Shown: positions 14,240-22,567 of the stretch, one piece after another
How positions within the stretch are numbered: position 1 is the stretch's first letter
Layout of the letters: each line of letters starts with the position of its first letter
Assembly (NCBI GenBank): GCA_016931955.1
Contig: JAFGDV010000017.1
Coordinates: 1 to 44,982, forward strand
DNA: 44,982 nucleotides
Origin: Candidatus Altarchaeota archaeon
GTDB taxonomy: Archaea > Altiarchaeota > Altiarchaeia > IMC4 > QMZM01
Direction: 5' to 3'
The notes under the pieces: model-generated
Seen by the model: only the letters and a program-made list of their open reading frames with translations
Told to the model about the DNA's origin: nothing
The model's database searches: none
Program-made: the position numbers and the translations under genes

Positions 14240-15745
14240 ATGTTGACCCTACGCATGGAAGACCTAAAGATCGTAGCAAACGACCTTCGGGAGATATGCA
14301 AGATAGGCTCCTTCATCATGTTCGTGCCTCTCATAGTGACCATTTTTTTTCTTATAAAACAAGGCAACTCCGACTCTTTACACATACTGAAGAAGTTCGC
14401 AGCATTCATAATCCCGTCAATAGCACTACACCTCATGTATCTGGGATTGGGCAGGATACGCTCAGAAACCCAACCGAGGACAAAGCACAGAATGATCACG
14501 GTATCGCTAGCATGGCTCATCATCGCCTTGATAGGCTCCCTACCATACATCATCAACGGAACACTGGATCCACTAAGCTCGGTCTTCGAATCCATGTCAG
14601 GGTGGACGACCACTGGCATGACCATGATTTCGGCACCCGAAGAATTCGACATGGACGTTATATTCTACCGCAGCTTCACCCAGTGGGTGGGCGGCGTCGG
14701 CATAATAGTGCTAGCATTGGTTGTCTTCATGAGGAAGGGGACGTTCGCCATGGACTACTACGCATCAGAGGTTGGGGAGCAGAGGATAAAGCCAAGACTG
14801 AAGGGCACCATCAAGGAGACATGGAAGATCTACACAGTATACACGCTAGCATGTATCGTGCTCCTTTATGTACTTGGTGTGGAGCCATTCGATGCAATAG
14901 TCCACGCCTTATCTGCGTTGTCTACTGGGGGATTCTCAAGCCACGCAGACAGCGTGGGATACTACAACAACCACGCAAACGGTCTGCTGATACAGCTGAC
15001 ACTAATCGTGTTCATGATCATCGGGGCGATAAGCTTCTTGCTGCACTTCAGACTCTTTGAAGGCAAGTATAAGACCATGTTCAACAACGTTGAATTGAGG
15101 TACATGGTCTGGATTCTCTCCACCGCGACACTGATTACGTTCCTCCTTCTCCACACCTCAAACCCGGAAGACCCTATGAAAACGTTCATGGACAGCCTCT
15201 TCCACATGGTTGCTGCAATGACCTGCACTGGTTTCTCCACTGTTGACTTGCGCGCTTGGTCTGATCTGCCGCAGAGCATAGTGATAGTTCTGATGTACAT
15301 AGGCGGACTATATGGTTCAACTGCAGGCGGAATAAAGATCCTTAGACTGGTATTGATCGTCCAGGTGATAATGCATAGCATAAAGAGACTGCTTCTGCCG
15401 AAAACCGCGGTCCTGAGAATGAAGATCGAGGGAAAACAGGTGGAAGGCAACGAAATAATCTACGTATTCGCCCTCTGCTCAGTGTATTTGCTGGTCTCTG
15501 TCGTAGGGGCGGGATTTCTCATGTACTCCGGATATGGTGGAATACAGTCCATGTTCCTAAGCTTCTCCGCCATGGGCAATACCGGACTTACTGCGGTAAG
15601 CAATGACCTGTGGTTCACCATGCCGTGGACCGACAAGATCGTTTTAACGCTTTTGATGTGGATAGGCAGGTTGGAGATATTCCCTGTTCTAGTCTTATTC
15701 TCTTCATTGATTTACCGGGGAAAACAGATTAGGAGGGATACGTAA
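14240..15745 (+). CDS. trkH: TrkH-family potassium transporter, membrane subunit
   Basis: A 501-residue integral membrane protein with four pore repeats. The selectivity loops are visible as TTTGMT (about residue 125), STGGFS (about 235), TCTGFS (about 330) and GNTGL (about 450). Other marks are SMSGWTTTG, TQWVGGVGIIVLAL and GGLYGSTAGGIKILR. It moves K+ (possibly with Na+) across the membrane under control of a cytoplasmic TrkA ring, but no trkA is in the window. ATG 14240 is used; ATG 14255 is an alternative. The antiporter and ClC genes that follow suggest a local ion-homeostasis group. Confidence 0.93.
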   Translation: MLTLRMEDLKIVANDLREICKIGSFIMFVPLIVTIFFLIKQGNSDSLHILKKFAAFIIPSIALHLMYLGLGRIRSETQPRTKHRMITVSLAWLIIALIGSLPYIINGTLDPLSSVFESMSGWTTTGMTMISAPEEFDMDVIFYRSFTQWVGGVGIIVLALVVFMRKGTFAMDYYASEVGEQRIKPRLKGTIKETWKIYTVYTLACIVLLYVLGVEPFDAIVHALSALSTGGFSSHADSVGYYNNHANGLLIQLTLIVFMIIGAISFLLHFRLFEGKYKTMFNNVELRYMVWILSTATLITFLLLHTSNPEDPMKTFMDSLFHMVAAMTCTGFSTVDLRAWSDLPQSIVIVLMYIGGLYGSTAGGIKILRLVLIVQVIMHSIKRLLLPKTAVLRMKIEGKQVEGNEIIYVFALCSVYLLVSVVGAGFLMYSGYGGIQSMFLSFSAMGNTGLTAVSNDLWFTMPWTDKIVLTLLMWIGRLEIFPVLVLFSSLIYRGKQIRRDT

Positions 15746-15746
15746 C

Positions 15747-15755
15747 GGTTATAAG
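15747..15755 (+). promoter_or_regulatory. TATA box for the CPA2 antiporter gene
   Basis: CGGTTATAA lies 24-32 bases before ATG 15779, so the antiporter gene probably has its own leaderless transcript rather than depending on trkH. Confidence 0.4.
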
Positions 15756-15778
15756 GGTGAACAGTGTAAGATATAATC

Positions 15779-17074
15779 ATGAATGGGTTCCTGATAGTAT
15801 TCACGCTCTTCCTGACAGTGTCGTTCCTCATATCGGAGGTATTCTATAAGCTAAGATATCCGAGGGTTATTGGTTTAATCCTTGCCGGGATACTGCTAGG
15901 ATTCTTCTCCGGTCTCATATTCCCAGAAGGGAGCTTCATGTCCGCCCTTGAGAAGGAAAACCCGATAGCGTTGGTCATCAAGGGTCTGGGTGACGTGGGT
16001 GCTATATTCCTCCTCCTTATTGTGGGGTTGGAGATAGACCTGAACAAGTTGAAGACGGTCTCCAGGGATGTTTTCGCCATCGGCATATTCGCCTCCTTGA
16101 CCCCATTCATCGCAGGTTTTCTCTTGATGAGGTTAATCTTCCAAGTAACAATGACTGTGTCCTTTATCGTGGCTGCGTGCCTGGCCATATCAGCTGAAGC
16201 GACAACGAGTATGATGCTGCTTGAGGAGGGGAAACTCAAGAGCAGGGTCGGCGGGATCATGCTGGGCGCCGGGGCGATAGATGACGTCCTTGCAGTGATA
16301 TTCCTCAGCGCAATCATCGTCCTCACCCATGGAGTGGATCCCTCCAACATAGGAGCCTTCGCAGTTCACATAGTACCGTCCCTACAGGTATTAAATGAAA
16401 GCAGTAACGGTTTGTTTCTTCTACTGCTCCTGCCAGCGGAATTCTTCATATTCCTCATACTCTGCCGCCTCCTCTTCAACATAGTCCCGCAGGTGGTCGA
16501 GTACTCCAAACAGGAGCGCTCAGAGATAGCTGAATTCATGACCGTGGTCATAATCGGGCTCTCAATAGCCATAATCTCACAGTTCTTCGGGCTTGAGACC
16601 ATCCTCGGGGCATTGATTGCCGGCATTATAATGCAGACCTCCGTGAAAGACACTAAAGAGGAGGAGAGGATAATCAACACGCTCAAGATAGTAAGCCTCA
16701 GCCTTATAGTTCCATTCTTCTTCATAAGCATAGGTCTGTATTTTGATCCGACCTCCTTGTTTAGGACATACGCGCTCATCCTATCGGTATTAGTCATCTC
16801 GATCTTGGGGAAACTGGTCGGCAGCCTTGTCTCTAAGCCGTTCACTGACCTCAGTTACAGACAACTCTACCTGATAGGTTGGGGGTTGAATTCCCGGGGA
16901 GCTATAGAAATCGTCATAGCCTCCGTTGCGCTGCCCCTGCTGATCGAGGAGATGGGTGTTAAATACGCGACCGACATCTTCTCCGTCATAATAACAATGG
17001 CAATAGTGACGACATTCATATTCCCGTTCTTCATGAGGCGCGAGATAGGGAAATACCCGAAGATAATGGATTAA
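15779..17074 (+). CDS. CPA2-family cation/proton antiporter (NapA/KefB-like)
   Basis: A 431-residue protein with about 12-13 hydrophobic helices. It has YPRVIGLILAGILLGF, the acidic ILLLIVGLEIDLNKL helix, an unwound-helix segment ISAEATTSMMLLEEGKLKSRVG and the ion-binding motif GAIDDVLAVIFLS. The paired Asp (DD) is characteristic of electrogenic NapA/NhaA-like exchange, whereas KefB-type members differ there. A later FFFISIGLYFDP and GWGLNSRGAIEIVIASVAL complete the core. There is no C-terminal RCK domain. It likely exchanges Na+ (or K+) for H+. The gene ends six bases before the ClC gene. Confidence 0.87.
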   Translation: MNGFLIVFTLFLTVSFLISEVFYKLRYPRVIGLILAGILLGFFSGLIFPEGSFMSALEKENPIALVIKGLGDVGAIFLLLIVGLEIDLNKLKTVSRDVFAIGIFASLTPFIAGFLLMRLIFQVTMTVSFIVAACLAISAEATTSMMLLEEGKLKSRVGGIMLGAGAIDDVLAVIFLSAIIVLTHGVDPSNIGAFAVHIVPSLQVLNESSNGLFLLLLLPAEFFIFLILCRLLFNIVPQVVEYSKQERSEIAEFMTVVIIGLSIAIISQFFGLETILGALIAGIIMQTSVKDTKEEERIINTLKIVSLSLIVPFFFISIGLYFDPTSLFRTYALILSVLVISILGKLVGSLVSKPFTDLSYRQLYLIGWGLNSRGAIEIVIASVALPLLIEEMGVKYATDIFSVIITMAIVTTFIFPFFMRREIGKYPKIMD

Positions 17075-17080
17075 ATTGGG

Positions 17081-18835
17081 TTGGATTCTTTATTATATGA
17101 TGTTCAGAGGATGGTGCGTTATCCAGCACAGACCAGGGAGGCGTTATACCATATAACGCTGGCCATATTCGTCGGCTTATGCGGCGGAGTCGGCGCGATA
17201 GTACTGCGTCAAATGATTTCCCTAAACCTTAAACTCTTCTTTGAATGGGTTCTACCGTCGATATCAGTCATCTTTGGATACAATGCTGCGATAATAATGC
17301 TGCCTATGTTGGGTGGCCTGCTCGTTGGATTGATAACGGTGAAGACGACTGCTGAAGCGAGAGGCCACGGCATCCCGGAGGTTATAGAAGCCGTGAACGT
17401 GTACGGGGGCAGGATCCGAGGCAGGGTGGCGTTCATCAAGGCGTTTGTTTCATCCATAACATTGGGTTCTGGGGGGAGCGGAGGACGAGAAGGCCCCATA
17501 GGACAGATCGGCGCCTCCCTCGGCTCCTTACTAGGTCAGACACTAAAGCTGGGTGAGAGAGAGACTAAGCTGTTGGTAGCGTGTGGGTTGGCCTCCGGCA
17601 TAGGTGCGACCTTCAACGCACCGCTGGGTGGGGCAATATTTGCCATGGAGATACTGTTGACTGAATTCGAGGCCGTCTCAGCTACCTACATAATACTGGC
17701 CTCAGTTGTTGGTACAACATTCGCAGTCTACCTTCCAATACCTGGGCTGGAATCCTATGCCCTGGGGGCCTCCCCAGCCTTCAACGCCGTGGGGCTTAGT
17801 TTCAACCATCCCCTGGAGATTATATTTTACTTGATCATGGGCCTGGCCTTCGGTGTGCTCTCAATCATCTGGGTGAAATCCTTCTATGGGGTGGAGGGAT
17901 TCTTCGACAGACTCAATACTTCTCCTATCATAAAGCCTGCGATCGGCGGCTTTCTTACAGGGATCGTGGGTATCTTCGCCCTCGAATACGGGATACTTGG
18001 AGGTGGCTATGAAGGAGTAGACATCGCTCTCTTGGGCGGGATTCCATTCATCGTATTGCTACTTCTCGGTTTGGGTAAGATCATCGCAACATCCCTCACA
18101 GTAGGCTCTGGCGGCAGCGGAGGAACCCTGGCCCCATCGCTCTACATAGGCTGTATGTTCGGCGGAGCCTTCGGCATATTCTTCCATGGTGTATCACCGG
18201 ATATAGCGATTAATTCAGCAACCTATGCACTTGTGGGAATGGGCGCCCTCTTCGCCGGAGCCGCTAAGGCCCCTTTGACATGCATCATAATGATACCTGA
18301 GATGGTGAGTGACTGGGGTCTTCTAGCACCGATGATGGCTGCCTGCGTCTCAAGTTATCTTGTCTTCTCGTTGTTCACGAAAGAGAACCTGTTCACGTTG
18401 AAGCTCCACCGGCGCGGAGTTCCATTGGATGTCGACCACGTGCTAAGCGAGGTGCGCGTCGGAGACATAATGACGACTAACATAGACTATGTGCCAAACG
18501 ATGTAAGGGTCTCTGAATTGATATCAAAGATGCTGGTTCTGGGTCATACAGGATACCCTGTCATGAAAGACGGTAGATTGTTCGGTATCGTAACCTTCGA
18601 CGACATACAGCGGGCTGACCTCAATAAGACTGTTGAAGAGATATGCAGCAAGGATGTGTTCAAGCTCACCAACAGGAACTCAGTGCAGAAGGCTGTTAGG
18701 ATGCTCTACGAAAAAGACGTCGGAAGGCTTATTGTCGTGGACAAGGATGACCCGGAGAAGGTCGTCGGAATAGTCTCCAGGTCGGACATAATAAAGGCCT
18801 ACCAGAGGATGCTGGACGCAAAGAAGAAGTGGTGA
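17081..18835 (+). CDS. ClC-family chloride channel/transporter with CBS pair
   Basis: A 584-residue protein. The membrane core carries the three anion-site motifs: GSGGSGGREGP (with the gating Glu), GIGATFNAPLGGAIFAME, and GKIIATSLTVGSGGSGGTLAPSLYIG. The position of E. coli ClC Glu203, the internal proton glutamate, appears to be Ile (AMEILLTEF), which by family knowledge suggests channel-like behaviour rather than Cl-/H+ exchange. A C-terminal CBS pair (about 465-580; VGDIMTTNIDYVPNDVRVSEL and VGIVSRSDIIKAYQ) should sense an adenosine nucleotide. The start is uncertain: TTG 17081 follows the antiporter stop closely, and ATG 17111 is the first ATG. Confidence 0.9.
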   Translation: MDSLLYDVQRMVRYPAQTREALYHITLAIFVGLCGGVGAIVLRQMISLNLKLFFEWVLPSISVIFGYNAAIIMLPMLGGLLVGLITVKTTAEARGHGIPEVIEAVNVYGGRIRGRVAFIKAFVSSITLGSGGSGGREGPIGQIGASLGSLLGQTLKLGERETKLLVACGLASGIGATFNAPLGGAIFAMEILLTEFEAVSATYIILASVVGTTFAVYLPIPGLESYALGASPAFNAVGLSFNHPLEIIFYLIMGLAFGVLSIIWVKSFYGVEGFFDRLNTSPIIKPAIGGFLTGIVGIFALEYGILGGGYEGVDIALLGGIPFIVLLLLGLGKIIATSLTVGSGGSGGTLAPSLYIGCMFGGAFGIFFHGVSPDIAINSATYALVGMGALFAGAAKAPLTCIIMIPEMVSDWGLLAPMMAACVSSYLVFSLFTKENLFTLKLHRRGVPLDVDHVLSEVRVGDIMTTNIDYVPNDVRVSELISKMLVLGHTGYPVMKDGRLFGIVTFDDIQRADLNKTVEEICSKDVFKLTNRNSVQKAVRMLYEKDVGRLIVVDKDDPEKVVGIVSRSDIIKAYQRMLDAKKKW

Positions 18836-18836
18836 G

Positions 18837-19583
18837 TTAGGGCAGAAAAACCTTGATTCCCTCACCTTCCACGAACTCTATTGGGTGGATCATCTCGCTG
18901 TGTTTTGTAGCCCTCATCTTCCTGATCACGAGATTCCTTCCCTGCATGGAATCACCTATCGAATAATGCAGGGTTATCACCCCATCCGCCAAGAACTCTG
19001 ATATCGTGTCCCTGCTAAGCCCCTTAGACCCCTCCAATAATTCGGATATTATTATCGAAGTGCAGTCCATTTCCCTGATCTCTGTTAGTATCTTGTTAAG
19101 CAGGATCCTCGACGCAACCATGAGATTCTGCGGATCCGGTATGAGCTCATCCAGCTTTCCGGTGAAGATATACGGCACATCCATGTCCTTCCAGGCTATG
19201 GGATGCAAGAGGATGGCTGAAAGGGAGTCTATCACAACCCGCTTGTATCCCCCAGACCTTATCTCCCTCAGTATGTCATCTATCCGGATGTCCTTTATGT
19301 CATAAGACTTTAGTTTGAGCATTCCATTATCCATCAAGGTGCGAAGATCCCATCCAAAGACCCCCCCCTGCAGGATGACGTCATCGACCCTTTGGTCGAA
19401 GCCTATGTAGATGCCCTTCTCTCCTTTACGCGCTCCATGATACAGAAACTGCATAGCAAATATTGTCTTCCCTGTCCCGGGAGAACCAGAAATCAGGATC
19501 GTGTGATCCTTGGGAAAGCCTCCTTGAATCAACTCATCAAGACCCCCGACCCCAGTACTCACCCTTTCTATAACCATCCCCAT
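18837..19583 (-). CDS. KaiC-like RecA-superfamily ATPase
   Basis: A 248-residue single-domain KaiC/RadA-like ATPase. It opens with RVSTGVGGLDELIQGGFPKDHTILISGSPGTGKTIFAMQFL, containing Walker A, followed by GARKGEKGIYIGFDQRVDDVI. A Walker B-like strand is VVIDSLSAILL, and a late conserved segment is GRNLVIRKMRATKHSEMIHPIEF. Archaea carry many such proteins, thought to act in signalling. Catalytic glutamates occur near FDQR rather than the classic EE of KaiC. It follows nreA by 21 bases on the same strand, so the two are probably cotranscribed. The function is unknown. Confidence 0.8.
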   Translation of the reverse strand: MGMVIERVSTGVGGLDELIQGGFPKDHTILISGSPGTGKTIFAMQFLYHGARKGEKGIYIGFDQRVDDVILQGGVFGWDLRTLMDNGMLKLKSYDIKDIRIDDILREIRSGGYKRVVIDSLSAILLHPIAWKDMDVPYIFTGKLDELIPDPQNLMVASRILLNKILTEIREMDCTSIIISELLEGSKGLSRDTISEFLADGVITLHYSIGDSMQGRNLVIRKMRATKHSEMIHPIEFVEGEGIKVFLP

Positions 19584-19604
19584 CAGTTAGATATTATCTT
19601 CAGA

Positions 19605-20876
19605 TTAAAAATAGTCGGAGAGTTTTCTCTGCCTTAGGATCTCTGATCGTTCAGTGTACTCCTTTATGGGGATCCTCAGCCTGGAGCTGATGTCGTCTAA
19701 GGCCTCCTTTAGTGTTGTGAACCTGCTTGGTTTTTTCTCTAATGCGTGCCTGACGTTCTCTCTGACCTCCCACACTCCTACTGGAATCGTATACCCCCCA
19801 TATATTTCCCTGAACACTACGACTCGGGCTTGTTTTTTCATTCCGTGGAGCTTCTCTACCACAGCTATCCTCCCAGCGTAGTAGCCGCCGCCTTCCTTGT
19901 CGGCGTATCTTGTCCTGCCCTTAAAGCCCTCGTATTCCTCTTGGATCACGGGCTGATCATATGCCATCGTCCACAGCGTCTTGGGAGCCCACGCCTCGAA
20001 CTGCTCGAACTCCCATCCCCCCGGCATCATCAATACCTCAAAGTGGTTTTCAAGGTACGTGTTCTCGTATACCAGAAATCCGTTAAGCTCTGGGAAATCT
20101 CTTATATCCGCTATAAGCCCCTTCGCTATGATGTCGTCTATTGCGGTGATGGACCAACGTGTTGGCACAAGTCTTCTGTCTTCCTGAAGACCTAAGGCGC
20201 CTGAGGAGAGAACATTTGTGAGATAGTACACGTCAAGGTTTTTATTGTATAGTTGCAGGACGGCCTCACCTGCCCGGATTTCGTCCGAGACTACCGAGTC
20301 AACCCTTCTCGGAATCGTCGGATTCTCAGTTATCCTGAACCTCTCCACTACCCCGGAAGGACCCATTGGCTGGGTTATCGGGGAGAAGCTTACCCTGTAT
20401 GTGGGTTTCTCTTTGAATAAAACTTCGACGTCGGTGGGCTTTACTGAGAGCGCCAGCTCCTTCGAATTTTCAACGTACTTTGTTCTCTCCCTGATGCCCT
20501 GCCGCTTCTTAGACCTAACAAGAAGAGAACGCATATCTATTATTTCATCGATGCTTGAGCCGTACCATTTCTGGGGATTGTCCAATAGACAGGCCTTTTC
20601 TGGCTCCAAGGACGTCATGGGGCCGATGAATACGTCAGGGTACCCTTGTCGGCCGACGAAAATCGAGGGTGATGGCCCGAAGAAGTCCTCGACCAGTTTC
20701 TCCCTTACCGGATTCTGGATGTGTATCTTCTTGAGAAGAGGGCATGGCGTGATTCCGCATAAAGCCCGGCCGCCCTTGCATATAAGACAAAGCTGCTTTG
20801 ACATCGGCCGCTTCTTCTGCATGGCCCGCACTATCTCGCAGCCCTTCCTCTTGGGATAAGATAACTGACGACGCAT
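19605..20876 (-). CDS. nreA: NreA-like DNA repair protein with C-terminal PIP motif
   Basis: A member of the archaeal Nre family, linked in Haloferax to repair of mitomycin-type damage. An N-terminal zinc-binding stretch (CLICKGGRALCGITPCPLL, near residue 30) leads the conserved core with GPSPSIFVGRQGYPDVFIGPM, RGEAVLQL-like AGEAVLQLYNKNLD and NHFEVLMMPGGWEFEQFEAWAP. The last residues, QRKLSDYF, form a PCNA-interacting (PIP) box, as described for NreA. The ORF begins at ATG 20876, but most family members start just before the first Cys, and a TATA-like ATAAATTC sits next to 20876. ATG 20822 or 20804 (MSKQLCLIC) may be the true start. Confidence 0.88.
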   Translation of the reverse strand: MRRQLSYPKRKGCEIVRAMQKKRPMSKQLCLICKGGRALCGITPCPLLKKIHIQNPVREKLVEDFFGPSPSIFVGRQGYPDVFIGPMTSLEPEKACLLDNPQKWYGSSIDEIIDMRSLLVRSKKRQGIRERTKYVENSKELALSVKPTDVEVLFKEKPTYRVSFSPITQPMGPSGVVERFRITENPTIPRRVDSVVSDEIRAGEAVLQLYNKNLDVYYLTNVLSSGALGLQEDRRLVPTRWSITAIDDIIAKGLIADIRDFPELNGFLVYENTYLENHFEVLMMPGGWEFEQFEAWAPKTLWTMAYDQPVIQEEYEGFKGRTRYADKEGGGYYAGRIAVVEKLHGMKKQARVVVFREIYGGYTIPVGVWEVRENVRHALEKKPSRFTTLKEALDDISSRLRIPIKEYTERSEILRQRKLSDYF

Positions 20877-20902
20877 TTGAATTTATCTCAATGCCTCAAA
20901 AA

Positions 20903-21556
20903 CTACATTAATTTAATGCTTTTGAAATATTTTCTCATTTTTTGGAATCGCTTGAAATCTAATCTATACATTTTGTGTGTTTGCTTGATGTCGGAGAGTA
21001 AAATCCTTACTACGTTGCTGGTTTCTTTTTTCCCGACAATTTCTGTTACAGTAGACCAGTTGATGTTCTTGTGGTTTTCATCTAAGATGGCAAGTAGATC
21101 AGACAGGTCTTTCTCACCCTTTGCACTCCCCATTCTATCGATTACTGATCTCAGCTTCATTATCGTCAAATCTGTGATTGAGGCTATATCTACTTTTTTA
21201 TCGTCGATCCTCTCTTTGATGGCGTTCTCTATCACGGTGTTAACGTCAAAGCTCGCGACGGTTTCATCATAAACGTCAATCTCTATTTTATCGCCTTGGT
21301 ACAGCATAACAAATCCTTTTTTATCTAAATGTTCGCCGTATGTCTCGGAAAAGCCGAAGGATAAAAGAAATTCCTTAAGCCTCCAGTAATCCTTTCTGCC
21401 TACGACAAGGTCTATGTCTCTGGATTTCATATAGGGGTTGTAGGCATACACAGCCCAACCTCCAACCAATACAATCTTGAAGTTATTTCTCTCTTGGGCG
21501 TCGATTATCTGTTTCAATACCTCCAGTGATCTGTCATAGATATCCATCTCAACCAA
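20903..21556 (-). CDS. Nucleotidyltransferase toxin, AbiEii-like
   Basis: A 217-residue protein of the nucleotidyltransferase fold. IVLVGGWAVYAYNPYMKSRDIDLVVG carries the GGWAV-(n)-DIDLVV signature, in which the two Asp residues bind metal. KIEIDVYDE gives a third acidic position. The rest is helical. AbiEii-type enzymes act as toxins that modify tRNA or other RNA. The gene overlaps the upstream wHTH gene by 8 bases, the expected arrangement for an AbiE-like pair. It could instead be a housekeeping MNT-type enzyme, but the pairing favours toxin-antitoxin or phage-defence use. Confidence 0.7.
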   Translation of the reverse strand: MVEMDIYDRSLEVLKQIIDAQERNNFKIVLVGGWAVYAYNPYMKSRDIDLVVGRKDYWRLKEFLLSFGFSETYGEHLDKKGFVMLYQGDKIEIDVYDETVASFDVNTVIENAIKERIDDKKVDIASITDLTIMKLRSVIDRMGSAKGEKDLSDLLAILDENHKNINWSTVTEIVGKKETSNVVRILLSDIKQTHKMYRLDFKRFQKMRKYFKSIKLM

Positions 21557-22148
21557 TCAATCCATATTTTTCAGCCAAGTTAAATGCAACCCTTGACCCT
21601 GTTCCGCCAAGACTCATAAGATCTGTATAGTTCTGCACTACGGAGACCAATCTAAGTTTGTTAATGGTCTCCATGCCCTCAAAGACCTGTTCCTCACATT
21701 CATAGACGATGAAATTTGTTGGATTCTCTGTTCTGGCACCTAATTTTTTAGTGAATCCTTCAATCTTATCCGACACTACATAAACTTCAAAGGAATCTGT
21801 TTTCATGAACTTTGTCCTATGCCATGCAGCCCTAAATAATGTCAATACATAGCCTTTTTCTCTTCTAAGTAATCCTTCAATTTTCTCTTCAGAAAATGAT
21901 GTTCTTATGTAAATTGGTTGAGGTAGTTTTCTCGTGCTACTCCATCTATTCAAAAGCTTTGAGAATCCGATCAACACAACCTGGTTTTTATAGGGTCTTG
22001 CTATGATGTTTTCTGATTGAAATTTTTTCATTAGTTTGCTTACGAATGCTGTGGAACAATGCGTTTTCTCTGCCAGATCCTTTTGCACCCATCTCCTCTT
22101 TGGGTGTGTGAGTAACAAACGGATTATCCTCTCAGTTGAATTTTCCAT
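21549..22148 (-). CDS. AbiEi-like winged-helix antitoxin
   Basis: A 199-residue protein with an N-terminal winged helix (RIIRLLLTHPKRRWVQKDLAEKTHCSTAFVSKLMKKF). A middle segment, RKLPQPIYIRTSFSEEKI, and a C-terminal part with FEVYVVSD, NFIVYECEE, YTDLMSLGGTGSRVAFNLAEKYGLI fit the C-terminal half of AbiEi/type IV antitoxin-like proteins. It likely represses its own promoter and limits the partner nucleotidyltransferase. A TATA box about 20 bases upstream supports ATG 22148 and a leaderless message. A dyad lies just upstream of the TATA box. Confidence 0.68.
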   Translation of the reverse strand: MENSTERIIRLLLTHPKRRWVQKDLAEKTHCSTAFVSKLMKKFQSENIIARPYKNQVVLIGFSKLLNRWSSTRKLPQPIYIRTSFSEEKIEGLLRREKGYVLTLFRAAWHRTKFMKTDSFEVYVVSDKIEGFTKKLGARTENPTNFIVYECEEQVFEGMETINKLRLVSVVQNYTDLMSLGGTGSRVAFNLAEKYGLIG

Positions 22149-22177
22149 ATATAAATAAGGGTTTTATTTATAAAAAG

Positions 22178-22193
22178 TTAACCTTTAGGTTAA
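22178..22193 (-). promoter_or_regulatory. Inverted repeat upstream of the AbiE-like pair
   Basis: TTAACC (22178-22183) and GGTTAA (22188-22193) form a perfect 6-base inverted repeat with a TTTA spacer. It sits directly upstream of the TATA-like TTTATAAATAAA on the minus strand and 2 bases past the stop of the thioredoxin-like gene. It is a plausible AbiEi operator. Confidence 0.4.
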
Positions 22194-22194
22194 T

Positions 22195-22554
22195 TCACGC
22201 CTTCAGTTTCTCCACCAACTCCCCTCTTGAAGGAACGTCCTTGATGAACGCGAGCTCTCCGTCAACCACCAATGCGGGGGTGGAGGCTATCTGGTATTGG
22301 AGGGCCTCTATCGTGAAATCCTGACCGCCTATTGCCGCTGGCGTCTCCGTGATGTTCACAATGGAATCTGCGATATAGATATCCATTCCTTCGAGGTTCA
22401 TTCTCTTTCCTGGCTTCACGTTTTCCCCGTCTATCAGCTTCTCCACAAAGTCTCTGCCTTCCACCAAGCCCAGCTCCCCAGCAACCTCCCTGAGGAGTTT
22501 CCTGAAAGCGGGACAGTTAGGGCAGCTTGTGGACGTGTAGAGTATCGCCTTCAT
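22195..22554 (-). CDS. Thioredoxin/glutaredoxin-like protein, partner of NrdD
   Basis: A small thioredoxin-fold protein of about 119 residues. It opens with AILYTSTSCPNCPAFRKLL, containing the redox CPNC pair, and has a cis-Pro segment, ASTPALVVDGELAF, about 80 residues later. Between them an acidic, longer-than-usual insertion (about 35-75) separates the two halves. The gene starts about 15 bases after nrdD, so it probably supplies reducing equivalents to, or repairs, the class III reductase. The ORF track uses GTG 22566; ATG 22554 (MKAILYTS) is preferred because the fold begins there. Confidence 0.8.
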   Translation of the reverse strand: MKAILYTSTSCPNCPAFRKLLREVAGELGLVEGRDFVEKLIDGENVKPGKRMNLEGMDIYIADSIVNITETPAAIGGQDFTIEALQYQIASTPALVVDGELAFIKDVPSRGELVEKLKA

Positions 22555-22567
22555 TTTTTTTCCCACG

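Noticed and set aside
14296-15060. 254-codon ORF inside trkH
   Set aside because: It is a frame shadow with the same low-complexity His/Arg composition. TrkH pore motifs are all in the other frame.
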